Below the pieces are notes generated by a model, which saw only the letters and a list, made by a program, of their open reading frames with translations, made no database searches and was not told where the DNA came from. The position numbers were made by a program, and so were the translations under genes. This document shows, one piece after another, positions 1 through 7,174 of a stretch of DNA of 21,585 nucleotides. Source of the stretch: Chloroflexota bacterium (lineage in GTDB: Bacteria > Chloroflexota > Chloroflexia > QHBQ01 > JADMIH01); NCBI GenBank assembly GCA_015478675.1, contig JADMIH010000049.1, positions 1 to 21,585 on the forward strand, given 5' to 3'. Position 1 is the first letter of the stretch, and each line of letters opens with the position of its first letter.

Positions 1-260
1 TGTTCGCTTGAGAGCTTTTCCATACTCTCAATCTTAGCATTTCCCGCGCCTTGTGGCAACTTATCTGTGGAAGACCCCTTAGGGCTTATGCGTGCTAAAT
101 CAAGCAGAGGAAAACGTTGTGCCGCTGATTGGTTTTGGGCCTGAGAAGCCCTGGGCCGTAAGCACTGCCCCCAATTGGGAGTTCTCTTGCTGGGTCCTCA
201 TGCACACAGAACCGCTCAATTCGTCTGACGCATAGGCCCTGCAGCTCAGCTCGCGCTGGC
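1..260. other. Non-coding leader region, no gene recognised
   Basis: I see no convincing coding frame, RNA gene or strong inverted repeat before the tRNA promoter. It may hold the 3' flank of a gene outside the window. Confidence 0.5.
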
Positions 261-289
261 TTGACACCCCTGCCGGCCCTACGTATAAT
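261..289 (+). promoter_or_regulatory. Consensus sigma70 promoter of the tRNA
   Basis: A perfect -35 TTGACA (261-266) and a perfect -10 TATAAT (284-289) are separated by exactly 17 bp. Transcription should start near 296, about 14 bases before the tRNA. It is the best promoter in the window, as expected for a stable RNA gene. Confidence 0.9.
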
Positions 290-309
290 TAGCTGTTCAC
301 ACTGTACCT

Positions 310-384
310 GGGCCTGTGGCGCAGCGGTAGCGCAGGCGACTCATAATCGCTTGGTCGTAGGTTCGAATCCTACCGGGCCCACCA
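310..384 (+). tRNA. tRNA-Ile2 (anticodon CAU), CCA end encoded
   Basis: A complete cloverleaf is visible. The acceptor stem pairs GGGCCTG with CGGGCCC through one G-U pair, the D stem is GCGC/GCGC, the anticodon loop is CTCATAA with CAT at 342-344, and the T arm is GTAGG-TTCGAAT-CCTAC. The discriminator A is followed by an encoded CCA (382-384). CAT could mean Met or Ile2. The anticodon arm GGCGACTCATAATCGCT matches, from memory, the E. coli Ile2 tRNA, whose wobble C is modified to lysidine by TilS so that it reads AUA. It lacks the three G-C pairs below the anticodon that mark an initiator. Isotype is inferred; tRNA identity is near certain. Confidence 0.9.
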
Positions 385-625
385 CAACAACCGAGAGTAG
401 CGCACCGGAATAGCCAAGAAAGATAACCATCAGGCTGTTACCTGGCATCTTGGGGTCTTGATGTCAGTTTTAAAGGTAGAGATTATCAATCTGTCGTTGT
501 TGGCCTGTAACCCATGCGAAGCTGAGGTGTGTAATATACCAAAAAGAAACAAAGGCTGGGTACTTGTTGTGACCTAACTACGTAAATCTCGAACCTTCCG
601 CAACGTAAGCCTCTTTCTCCTCATT

Positions 626-1780
626 TTGTTGCTTATCGAGTTCCTCGATGAGTTTGTTTTCGGCGTGCGCGAAGCTGCCTGGCCTCTTATCCGCAATGAC
701 CTGGCGCTCGACTACGCGCAGGTCGGTATCCTGCTTGGTCTGCCCAACTTCACAGCCAATCTGATAGAGCCTCTCCTGGGCATCCTGGGCGATGTGTGGC
801 GGCGACGTGTTCTGGTGTTGGGCGGAGGTGTGGCCTTCTGCGTGGGGCTGCTCCTTGTGGCGTCGAGCCAACAATTCCTGATGCTCCTAGCCGCGTTTAT
901 CTTGCTTTCTCCTGCTTCGGGAGCTTTTGTGAGCCTTTCGCAGGCCACCTTGATGGACAGCGATCCGTCGCGGCACGAGCAGAACATGGCACGCTGGACC
1001 TTCGCGGGATCCGTGGGCGTAGTGGGTGGAACGCTGGTATTGAGCGGCGTCTCCGGCTTCGGCGCAGGTTGGCGCGTCCTCTTCCTGGCGCTTGCCTTAC
1101 TCACTCTTGTGCTGGTGATTCTGGCCTCACGCTTTCGATTCGCCAATGGGCAGGGCGACATCGTAGAGGAAGAAAGGCCGGCTTTCAAGGAGGGAGTGGC
1201 TAATGCCGCTCGCACTCTCAAGCGGCCTGAAGTGCTGCGCTGGCTGGCCCTCCTTGAGTTCTCGAACCTGATGACGGACGTGCTGCTTGGCTACCTTGCC
1301 CTCTACTTCGTGGATGTAGCGCACACTACTCCTGAGACTGCCGCCCTGGGCGTCACTATATGGACGGCGCTCGGCCTGCTCGGTGACTTCCTGATGATAC
1401 CGCTGCTGGAGCGCGTGCACAGCTTGAGCTACCTGCGAGTGAGCGCGCTAATCGAGCTGCTGCTGCTTCCGGCCTTTCTGCTGGTTCCCGAGTTATGGAT
1501 GAAGTTCGCGCTGGTGGGGCTTCTCGGCTTGTTCAACGCCGGCTGGTATGCCATTCTTCAGGGGCGGCTCTACTCGGCTATGCCCGGCCAAAGCGGTTCG
1601 GTGATGGCTGTGGGCAACGTCTTCGGGCTACTGGGTGGGTTGCTGCCAATGGCCCTGGGTTGGGCGGCTCAATATTATGGTTTGGGTGTCACCATGTGGC
1701 TGCTTATCATTGGGCCTGTAGCCCTGCTGGTGGCTCTGCCCAGGCGCTCGAAAGATAGTGATCCACCCCCCACGTCGTAA
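626..1780 (+). CDS. MFS transporter, 5' end possibly disrupted
   Basis: The 384-residue product is almost entirely hydrophobic helices with a basic loop after helix 2 (GDVWRRRV), typical of major facilitator superfamily exporters; substrate unknown. The first usable start in the open frame is TTG at 626, which has no Shine-Dalgarno and falls inside helix 1. The same frame upstream reads a plausible N-terminus (RKSRTFRNVSLFLLIL) back to a TAA at 575-577, only two codons after a GTG at 569. The natural start may therefore be GTG 569 with a nonsense change at codon 3, leaving a pseudogene or a protein reinitiated at 626. A sequencing error is equally possible. The C-terminus is a short charged tail. 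No neighbour suggests a substrate. Confidence 0.75.
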   Translation: MLLIEFLDEFVFGVREAAWPLIRNDLALDYAQVGILLGLPNFTANLIEPLLGILGDVWRRRVLVLGGGVAFCVGLLLVASSQQFLMLLAAFILLSPASGAFVSLSQATLMDSDPSRHEQNMARWTFAGSVGVVGGTLVLSGVSGFGAGWRVLFLALALLTLVLVILASRFRFANGQGDIVEEERPAFKEGVANAARTLKRPEVLRWLALLEFSNLMTDVLLGYLALYFVDVAHTTPETAALGVTIWTALGLLGDFLMIPLLERVHSLSYLRVSALIELLLLPAFLLVPELWMKFALVGLLGLFNAGWYAILQGRLYSAMPGQSGSVMAVGNVFGLLGGLLPMALGWAAQYYGLGVTMWLLIIGPVALLVALPRRSKDSDPPPTS

Positions 1781-1983
1781 GCTCTTACCTGTCGCACATG
1801 TGGAAGGGGTTGGCATCTTATCGCTTTATACTCTGGACTAGGCTGATTTGCGGCTGCATAGTCATTCTGCCGGTTCAGTTGAGGCTGGATAGCAGCACCG
1901 TCCTGGTTGCTCCCGCACATCTCTGCTCTCTTGGTCGTCTCTACAGGCCATGGAGCTGCCTTAGGCTTCGCGGGTGCCTATCT

Positions 1984-2646
1984 CTACCCTCTCTTCTCCC
2001 CTGCAAGCAGCGAGTCGGCCAGGGACGACACCAGCCACTGCTCGTATTGCTCTGGCGACCAACCTCGCTCGTGCACCAGCATCCTGTACACCTCAGACGA
2101 CCCCAACGTCCATAATAGGTCTCTGGCATATTCAACCGTAACCCCTGGGGCCAAAGCGCCTTTGCCTGCCAGTGATACCGCGACCTCGCGATTGTCTTGT
2201 AGACGTGATTCACCCAGCGCTTGTCGTAAAGCTGCAAGCTCCGGTTCTGCTGATGCCGCACCTCTCACTATGTCGGCGATATCGGTTGTCCGCTCATGGA
2301 TACGGCGGTTGATAGCCGCAAAGAGCGCCAGCTGACGGGCGGGGTCTGGCTCGCTGAGCATATTCCGCCACCATGGTCTGCGGTCGAGAGGTTCAGGGCC
2401 GCTATCGCCGCGTACCGTGGCTCGGACCAGGGCGTTGAGGAGAGCAAGCTTGGTGCCAAAAATCGCAGTAATAGTGGCGGGCGATACACCCGCCTCTCGT
2501 GCTAAGGTGGGAAGCGTAGTGGCGACGTACCCATCCGATCCAAAGAGGCGCTGCGCCGCTGCGAGTATCCGTTCGCGCGTCTCTCGCGCCTGCTCCTCCC
2601 GTCTTGGAGACTGATACGTGCGCTTGTTAGTAGATTCGTTCATCAC
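1984..2646 (-). CDS. TetR/AcrR family transcriptional regulator
   Basis: The 220-residue protein has the classic TetR N-terminus: the first helix begins near residue 23 (TRERILAAAQRLF), followed by a helix-turn-helix at about 42-62 (TLPTLAREAGVSPATITAIFGTK). The C-terminal helical half (about 80-215) would bind an unknown ligand. The start is either GTG 2644-2646 or the adjacent ATG 2641-2643; the GGAAG before it is very close, so initiation is uncertain. It is divergent from the SnoaL-like and NmrA-like genes, which share the intergenic promoter region. A TetR protein in this position usually represses its divergent neighbours and itself; that is inference from arrangement. Confidence 0.92.
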   Translation of the reverse strand: MMNESTNKRTYQSPRREEQARETRERILAAAQRLFGSDGYVATTLPTLAREAGVSPATITAIFGTKLALLNALVRATVRGDSGPEPLDRRPWWRNMLSEPDPARQLALFAAINRRIHERTTDIADIVRGAASAEPELAALRQALGESRLQDNREVAVSLAGKGALAPGVTVEYARDLLWTLGSSEVYRMLVHERGWSPEQYEQWLVSSLADSLLAGEKRG

Positions 2647-2654
2647 TTCCGTTC

Positions 2655-2690
2655 ATTAGTGTTGACTCGTAATCAATATTAGTGTATGAT
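2655..2690 (+). promoter_or_regulatory. Promoter with candidate TetR operator
   Basis: TTGACT (2662-2667) and TATGAT (2685-2690) are 17 bp apart and read toward the SnoaL-like gene. The octamer ATTAGTGT occurs twice in direct orientation, at 2655-2662 and 2678-2685, overlapping the first base of each hexamer. A weak dyad, TTGACTCGTAATCAA, lies at 2662-2676. Either could bind the divergent TetR protein and block RNA polymerase. Confidence 0.65.
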
Positions 2691-2723
2691 AACAAGAAGA
2701 TTATACCACAAAGGGGTACTAGC

Positions 2724-3272
2724 ATGGAAGAGACGCAAAACAAACGGGTAGAGACGGGCGGAGCCGCTAGCGCCGAGACTGATGAGGCATCAGGTGCCGC
2801 TTCCCGAGGGATGGCCTGTATGAAGCGCCTGGAGGAAGCTACCAACCAACATGACATAGAGGCCCTTACCCAATGCTTTGATCCAGCCTACGAGAGCGAG
2901 TTCCCTGCACATTTGGACAGAGCCTTTCGCGGGCATGAACCGATGCGACGGAACTGGACGCAGATCTTTGCATCGGCGCCCGATATACACTCAACACTGG
3001 TGCGAGCCGTTGTGGATGGAGAGACGGTGTGGACGGAATGGGATTGGGCCGGCACACGGGTAGACGGCGAACCGTTTCACATGCGGGGTGTGACTATCCA
3101 GACTATACCCGAGGATCGAATTGCCCACGCGTGGCTCTATATGGAGCCGGTGCAGGGAGTTGGCCCGGGCCTCGAGGCTGGTCTGCGGCGCCCCACGCTC
3201 ACGCCGCGACCCAAAAATAAGCCGGGAGAAGACGCCGATGTTGCATCTCCCGGTGAGAGGCACAGCAAGTAA
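2724..3272 (+). CDS. SnoaL-like / NTF2-fold protein
   Basis: I chose ATG 2724 because AAGGGG (2711-2716) lies seven bases upstream; the longer frame from GTG 2682 overlaps the promoter. The product is 182 residues. A low-complexity acidic N-terminus (about 1-27) precedes a core of about 28-145 with the cone-shaped NTF2/SnoaL pattern: MKRLEEATNQHDIEALTQCFDPAY, then FRGHEPMRRNWTQIF, then EWDWAGTRVDGEPF and ITPEDRI-like strands. A charged, proline-rich tail (about 148-182) looks disordered. Such proteins bind small hydrophobic molecules as isomerases or cyclases, or have no known activity; the substrate cannot be read here. It heads a likely two-gene operon with the NmrA-like gene. Confidence 0.8.
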   Translation: MEETQNKRVETGGAASAETDEASGAASRGMACMKRLEEATNQHDIEALTQCFDPAYESEFPAHLDRAFRGHEPMRRNWTQIFASAPDIHSTLVRAVVDGETVWTEWDWAGTRVDGEPFHMRGVTIQTIPEDRIAHAWLYMEPVQGVGPGLEAGLRRPTLTPRPKNKPGEDADVASPGERHSK

Positions 3273-3320
3273 AGCAAGTAAGGCATGCATCGCATGTGAA
3301 ACATGCAGAGGGGGTAAGAG

Positions 3321-4223
3321 ATGATAATGATAGCAGGTGGCACCGGAAGGTTGGGGCAGCAGGTAGTGCGGCTGCTGGTAGCAAGGGGCCTCCAGGTGCG
3401 TGTACTGACGCGCGAGCCTTCCAGGGCGAAGCATCTTCTTCAGAACGACGTTCAGGCTGGCTTGGTAGAGGTTATGACTGGCGACGTGCGGGACCCTGAG
3501 GCAGTGAAGCGAGCCATGTCGGGTGTTCAGAGTGCAATTTCGGCGGTGCATGGCTTCGCGGGCACAGGCGCTGATAATCCTCAGAGCGTGGACTGGCATG
3601 CCAACGTTAGCTTGATGCGAGAGGCTCAGAGCGCTGGAATCGAACATTTCATACTGATGTCGATCCACGGTGCAGCCCCGGACCATCGTACAGAGTTGTT
3701 CCGCATGAAGTACCTGGCTGAAGAGGAACTACGCGCCAGCACCCTCTCCTGGACTATTATACGGCCCACAGCCTACATTGAAACGTGGGCACAACTGGTA
3801 GGAGAGCCTTTGCTCAAGAAGGGTAAGACTACCCTGTTTGGGCGCGGAGACAACCCGATCAACTTCGTTTCAGTGTCAGACGTAGCCTCCTTCGTGGAAC
3901 TCGCAGTAGTTGACCCTGAGTTGCGCGGCAAGGTCGTAGAAGTTGGTGGGCCGCAGAACTTGAGCATGAATCAATTCGCGGATACGTTCGAGCAGGTGAC
4001 CGGAAAGGCAGGCAAGATAAGTCACATACCTCTACCGATGATGCGTATAATGTCGGTTCTCATGAAGCCTTTGAACCCCACAGTGGCGCGACAAATCGGC
4101 TCAGGGGTGATTATGGATACTAAGAAAATGTCGTTCGATGCCACGGAGAGCCGCCGCCCTTATCCAACTGTCCCACTCACGAGTCTGACGGGTGTAATCA
4201 AGCGAGATTACGTCAGTGGGTAG
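3321..4223 (+). CDS. NmrA-like NAD(P)-binding protein (atypical SDR)
   Basis: The 300-residue protein opens with MIMIAGGTGRLGQQVVRLL, where the GGTGxxG glycine motif (residues 6-12) binds NAD(P). R26 and R30 after the second strand (VRVLTREPSRA) suggest NADPH preference. The rest has the NmrA/atypical short-chain dehydrogenase form, with VEVMTGDVRDPEAV, FILMSIHGA and TIIRPTAYIETW. The usual catalytic YxxxK is not clear, so it may be a redox sensor or a quinone/flavin-type reductase. GAGGGGG (3308-3314) is a strong ribosome site for ATG 3321. It follows the SnoaL-like gene by 48 bp and should share its TetR control. Confidence 0.88.
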   Translation: MIMIAGGTGRLGQQVVRLLVARGLQVRVLTREPSRAKHLLQNDVQAGLVEVMTGDVRDPEAVKRAMSGVQSAISAVHGFAGTGADNPQSVDWHANVSLMREAQSAGIEHFILMSIHGAAPDHRTELFRMKYLAEEELRASTLSWTIIRPTAYIETWAQLVGEPLLKKGKTTLFGRGDNPINFVSVSDVASFVELAVVDPELRGKVVEVGGPQNLSMNQFADTFEQVTGKAGKISHIPLPMMRIMSVLMKPLNPTVARQIGSGVIMDTKKMSFDATESRRPYPTVPLTSLTGVIKRDYVSG

Positions 4224-4479
4224 GGGCATTATAGCAAGATATATGGTGTGCTGGGCGCTGCTCCTCTGAGCCAGGTGTGACATGGCTTTGATAGTGAGCT
4301 TACGGCAGCGGCTTAGTGTCGTCGGAAGATAACAGTGGCCACGGAGCGCAGACCCAACCGCCACTACAGTAGCAGTGCTACCCTGCGGCCACCGAATCAG
4401 ACGCCTCTGCCCCACCCTGCGAGCGATAGTAGCCCATCGTCGGGTGATACCCCCACGTTCTCTGCTCGCGTTCTTGGAG
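4224..4479. other. Intergenic gap between convergent genes
   Basis: This 256-bp gap separates the ends of the NmrA-like gene and the small-protein operon. Apart from short imperfect hairpins such as GTAGC-AGT-GCTAC I see no terminator with a T tract, no repeat element and no coding signal. Confidence 0.5.
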
Positions 4480-4884
4480 CTAACCTTCGTCTGCCTCGTC
4501 GAGACGTTCAGGGTTGTCCACCCCTATAAGCCTGTTCCAGAGAACGTAGTCTACCTCGCTCTTGGGCACATACCAGTTGTTCGTGGCGGCTTGCATGCCG
4601 TCTTTACCTGTGACCTCTTCGGGGTTGCGCTCCCGCAAGTCAATGTATGTAGAGCCTGCATGAAGATGCGTGCCTGGTGGCAAGACGGGTATCTGCTTTA
4701 GCTCATCGTTGGTGAACTGCTGCAACTTATTATGCAGATCCTTTATGTCGTAGGCTGTGCTGATGTTGCCGTCTTTGGCGGGGTATATTCCGGCCATGAT
4801 ATTCGGGTGAAGGTCTTCGTCGAACTGGTCGGCGGTGCCACCTTCCTGGGGTGTTCTCTCTCGTTCGGGCGTTCTGTCCATCAT
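4480..4884 (-). CDS. Small hydrophilic protein, third gene of a three-gene operon
   Basis: The 134-residue product is polar, with a disordered acidic start (MMDRTPERERTPQEGG) and a more ordered core at about 35-125 containing YPAKDG, YDIKDLHNKLQQFTNDELKQIPVLPPGT, TYIDLRER, and W/Y-rich NNWYVPKSEVDYVLWNRLIGVDNPERL. There is no signal peptide or membrane segment. I do not recognise a named family, though the core reads like a conserved hypothetical domain. AGGA lies eight bases before ATG 4884, and a second ATG follows immediately. The TGA of the upstream gene ends one base before this ATG, so translation is probably coupled. Confidence 0.75.
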   Translation of the reverse strand: MMDRTPERERTPQEGGTADQFDEDLHPNIMAGIYPAKDGNISTAYDIKDLHNKLQQFTNDELKQIPVLPPGTHLHAGSTYIDLRERNPEEVTGKDGMQAATNNWYVPKSEVDYVLWNRLIGVDNPERLDEADEG

Positions 4885-4885
4885 A

Positions 4886-5188
4886 TCAGTGTCCTTCGGT
4901 GCCGCGATCCGCGTTGGAGTCGCTGCCGCTGCGCCCGCCGCTTATATCCGCGTCGCGTGCTCGTGTGCTGTTCTCGATGCTCGGCTTGTTGCGAGTGTCG
5001 TTATCCCACTCGCGCCTGGCAGCCTGCGCCCGTTTGTTGTCAGCTTTGTGATCGGCTGCCTCCTCCTTGTAAGTCTCCTCTTTCTTGGGAGCACCGGTGG
5101 TTATCGTCACACTCTTGGAGGGGTTGTTTGGTCCCTTCGACACATCTTTGTCGTCGGAGTCGTTGTTGTGCTGGCCTTGCTTTGCCAC
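4886..5188 (-). CDS. Disordered hydrophilic protein, middle gene of the operon
   Basis: The start is GTG 5186-5188, placed by a strong GGAGGAA (5194-5200) six bases upstream; the open frame reaches 5215 but has no better site. The 100-residue product (MAKQGQHNNDSDDKDVSKG...) is dominated by D, K, N, S, E and R, has almost no hydrophobic or aromatic residues apart from one W and one Y, and is probably intrinsically disordered. Composition recalls small stress or desiccation proteins of the KGG/LEA kind, but I see no defining LEA repeat, so this is analogy only. It lies 27 bp after the 54-residue gene and directly abuts the 134-residue gene. Confidence 0.7.
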   Translation of the reverse strand: MAKQGQHNNDSDDKDVSKGPNNPSKSVTITTGAPKKEETYKEEAADHKADNKRAQAARREWDNDTRNKPSIENSTRARDADISGGRSGSDSNADRGTEGH

Positions 5189-5215
5189 TGTAGTTCCTCC
5201 CCGTAGCTCTTCCAC

Positions 5216-5380
5216 TTATCCTTTGTTGCTACCCTCGCCTGCTACCCTCGCCTGCGGCATAGCACGCGTCTGGCTCTTAGTGCCGCCCTTGTGCTTGATC
5301 TTTGGAGCGTTAGGATCACGCTCATCGCCATGCTTCGGTGAGTCTATGCTACTTACTTGTTCCTCTCCTTTTTTGACCAT
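5216..5380 (-). CDS. 54-residue basic hydrophilic protein, first gene of the operon
   Basis: The minus strand from ATG 5380 to TAA 5216 encodes a 54-residue product beginning MVKKGEEQVSSIDSPK and ending VAGEGSNKG. AAGAGGTG lies a few bases upstream as a ribosome site. The middle, DPNAPKIKHKGGTKSQTRA, is rich in lysine, glycine and proline, and the protein should be disordered. A short DNA repeat (CTACCCTCGCCTG twice, near 5228-5253) encodes the tandem RVAGEG-like end. The two downstream hydrophilic genes follow closely on the same strand. The clean site, composition and position support a real gene, but I recognise no family. Confidence 0.65.
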   Translation of the reverse strand: MVKKGEEQVSSIDSPKHGDERDPNAPKIKHKGGTKSQTRAMPQARVAGEGSNKG

Positions 5381-5451
5381 TTCACACCTCTTCCTAGCTT
5401 TTCTAGCAATATATGTGCCCGCCGGTTGCCGGGTCTGAGCAACTCATAAAA

Positions 5452-5509
5452 GGTGAAGGGTGAGAGATTACGGATGTGGAACTCCACCCGTAATCTCTCA
5501 CCCTTCACC
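5452..5509 (-). terminator. Long perfect hairpin with T tract, likely terminator
   Basis: A perfect 22-bp inverted repeat (5452-5473 with 5488-5509) encloses a 14-base spacer that can itself pair GTGGA with TCCAC. On the minus strand the stem is followed by TTTT, so it can terminate transcription leaving the cupredoxin gene. It also separates that gene from the small-protein operon. The stem is longer than a usual terminator and may be a fold-back repeat put to this use. Confidence 0.65.
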
Positions 5510-5551
5510 CATCTCTTTCAGCTTGTGAGCGTTGTGCCTTTACAAAGCTGG

Positions 5552-6064
5552 CTATTTGACTGTGAGGGTGCCCTTCATTCCTTTGTCTGCGTGCCCTGGT
5601 ACGTTGCAGAGTATCTCGTAAGTGCCAGGCTGGAGATCGACAGCCAGGGTCTGGGTGCCTTCGCCGCTCGTGAAGGTAGAGGTCTTGCCTATCTCGGTGC
5701 CATCTTTGCTAATCGATAGATTGTGCCCGAACTTGCCGGTGTTACTTACCATGAACTCCACCTTGCCCGACGGTATGGCCAGGTTGTTGGGAGTGATTGC
5801 CCACTCGCTGAGGGTGACGCCAACCTGGTTGGCGGCCTTTGTAGCGGCGCTGGGCGGAGCGGTAGAGTTGTCGGAATTAGGGACGGCTGTGTTCTCAACG
5901 GCGGCAGGTGGTGCCTGGGTGGTGGGCGTGGACGTGGACGTGGACGTGGCGGCTGTTGTGCCGCAGGCGGCCAGGGCTGTGCTCATGATGATCAAAAGCA
6001 ACGCAGCCGTGATTGCATGCTTGAAGTTGCTTACCTTTTTGAGCGCGGGATTCATCGTTTGCAT
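5552..6064 (-). CDS. Cupredoxin (plastocyanin/azurin-like) lipoprotein
   Basis: I set the start at ATG 6064 after AGGAGG about 12 bases upstream, giving 170 residues. A basic N-terminus and hydrophobic helix end in the lipobox LAAC (Cys34), so the protein is probably a lipoprotein on the outer face of the membrane. A Ser/Thr/Pro linker (about 36-75) contains a run of TS repeats. The cupredoxin domain (about 80-170) has the full type-1 copper set: His114 in GHNLSI, Cys153 and His158 in CNVPGH, and Met163 in KGMKG. It should carry electrons or bind copper; the partner is unknown. It lies 63 bp after the 71-residue gene and may be co-transcribed with it. Confidence 0.92.
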   Translation of the reverse strand: MQTMNPALKKVSNFKHAITAALLLIIMSTALAACGTTAATSTSTSTPTTQAPPAAVENTAVPNSDNSTAPPSAATKAANQVGVTLSEWAITPNNLAIPSGKVEFMVSNTGKFGHNLSISKDGTEIGKTSTFTSGEGTQTLAVDLQPGTYEILCNVPGHADKGMKGTLTVK

Positions 6065-6127
6065 GTTAGCGATTTTCCTCCTGAGTACGGTTTGATGTTG
6101 GCAGTTCATAACGCGTGGTCCTATCCG

Positions 6128-6343
6128 CTAGTCGTTACCCAGTATACGATAACGCAGCCTGGCAACGAAAGCCGGATCGGGTTGGGATGCCTCTGCGTTG
6201 AGGCTGTTGAGGTTGGCCGCCATTTGCAGCAGGGCCATCTGCTCGGCGCTAACCTCTGCCGGTTTCGCCGGTGGTGCGGAGCCGCATCGCCCCCGGCGTG
6301 TGCGCTCTATCTCCTTGTTGAGCCACTCTTCTTCTGTAGACAT
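6128..6343 (-). CDS. Small hypothetical protein (71 residues)
   Basis: The protein MSTEEEWLNKEIERTRRGR... has a charged helical N-terminus, a short Pro/Ala linker, and a second helix (EQMALLQMAANLNSLNAEA) ending in SQPDPAFVARLRYRILGND. There is no signal peptide or membrane segment. The ending resembles, from memory, soluble leader segments ahead of membrane or twin-arginine regions in some larger bacterial proteins, so this could be a stand-alone version or a remnant, but I cannot name a family. GAAGAG lies just upstream of ATG 6343. Its closeness to the cupredoxin gene suggests a two-gene unit. Confidence 0.6.
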   Translation of the reverse strand: MSTEEEWLNKEIERTRRGRCGSAPPAKPAEVSAEQMALLQMAANLNSLNAEASQPDPAFVARLRYRILGND

Positions 6344-6497
6344 AATCTCTTCTTGTCTCTGGAGTTTGGCTGTTGTTATCTTTACACAGTAGCGCTCGCT
6401 GCTCCAAACGCTCTCCTTAGTATAATACGTATACTGTTACATGCACAGATCTCTCTACTTTTCACTATAGGTTTGCTCGAAGGCTTGCCTCCTCTCT

Positions 6498-6784
6498 GTA
6501 ACTGTTCAGATTTAGAGTAGAACAAAGTTCAAGAGATAACTGTGCGGGCGTGCCCTCACCCCCCCAGCCCCCTCTCCCCTTGTGGGAGAGGGGGCCTTTC
6601 TCCCTGGTGAGTATCGGCGGCTATGCCCCTAACGGGGATCCAAGGGTGTCGCCTGGCTCTTCCCATGCGCAAAGCCCCCTCTCCCATGAAGGGAGAGGGG
6701 CATGGGGTGAGGGTAGTTGGGGGTGAGGGCACGCCCGCGCATATGCCCCTTGAAGATTGCTCCACCCTTACTCTGAACAGCTAC
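6498..6784. mobile_element. MITE-like element copy A, IS66-type ends
   Basis: The element starts GTAACTGTTCAGA and ends TCTGAACAGCTAC. Imperfect terminal inverted repeats run about 40 bp. A perfect 8-bp direct repeat TCCTCTCT flanks it (6490-6497 and 6785-6792). Inside, 6544-6563 is a perfect inverted repeat of 6719-6738, and two hairpins with CCCCTCTCCC/GGGAGAGGGG arms lie between (one at 6676-6700). No transposase or plausible ORF is present, so it would be non-autonomous. At 287 bp it is the longest copy. With its flanks it fills the 530-bp gap before the Dabb gene. Confidence 0.88.
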
Positions 6785-6798
6785 TCCTCTCTTACACA

Positions 6799-6827
6799 TT
6801 GGCACCTATCCTCGTCTACGATACAAT
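6799..6827 (+). promoter_or_regulatory. Promoter of the Dabb / CvpA-CAP operon
   Basis: TTGGCA (6799-6804) and TACAAT (6822-6827), each one mismatch from consensus, are 17 bp apart. The predicted start near 6834 gives a leader of about 40 bases. The -35 lies 15 bp beyond the end of element A. Confidence 0.75.
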
Positions 6828-6874
6828 AAGAACACTAAGAGGTGCAACCCACCAACACGGCTGGAGGAGTAAAG

Positions 6875-7174
6875 ATGATACAACACATCATGCTCTGGAA
6901 CTACCGCGATGAAGTCCCTGAGGAGGAGCGCGCGCGCCTTGAGAGCGCTTTTCGGGCTTTGCCTTGCAAGATTACAGCTCTCAATAGGGTTGAATTAGGG
7001 CCTGTGGTTGGCGGGCGCAACCAGTCGTTCTCGCACTGCTTCGTGATGCACTTTGACGACCAGGCGGCTCTGGCGGAATATGCCGATAATCTTGAGCACC
7101 TGCGCGTGGCAGCCCCTTTCAAGGAAGCATGCGCGGCACAGGTAGCGATCGACTTTGAGGAGCAGCATGGGTAA
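6875..7174 (+). CDS. Dabb-domain (stress-responsive alpha/beta barrel) protein
   Basis: ATG 6875 follows GGAGGAG (6863-6869) by five bases; the longer frame from GTG 6842 has no such site. The 99-residue protein begins MIQHIMLWNYRDEVPEEERARLESAFRAL, the usual Dabb opening strand and helix, then the second half HCFVMHFDDQAALAEYADNLEHLRV...AIDFEE. Dabb proteins form dimeric alpha+beta barrels; plant members respond to stress and some bacterial and fungal relatives are cyclases or decarboxylases. Nothing here fixes a reaction. Its last eight bases overlap the start of the CvpA-CAP gene. Confidence 0.88.
   Translation: MIQHIMLWNYRDEVPEEERARLESAFRALPCKITALNRVELGPVVGGRNQSFSHCFVMHFDDQAALAEYADNLEHLRVAAPFKEACAAQVAIDFEEQHG

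Noticed and set aside
310..384. Initiator tRNA-Met reading of the CAU tRNA
   Set aside because: The first pair G-C is intact and the three G-C pairs of the initiator anticodon stem are missing, while the anticodon arm matches Ile2.
1907..2000. Hydrophobic stretch that might be the end of another membrane protein
   Set aside because: It is short, enters the opposite-strand TetR gene, and lacks an upstream continuation or ribosome site.
5622..6520. Long plus-strand frames across the cupredoxin and 71-residue genes
   Set aside because: They are antisense shadows of genes with clear motifs (type-1 copper ligands, lipobox) on the minus strand.
6556..6829. Open frames of 68-69 residues inside element A
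   Set aside because: They are translations of the repeat's palindromic GC-rich core, without ribosome sites, and similar frames appear in every copy.
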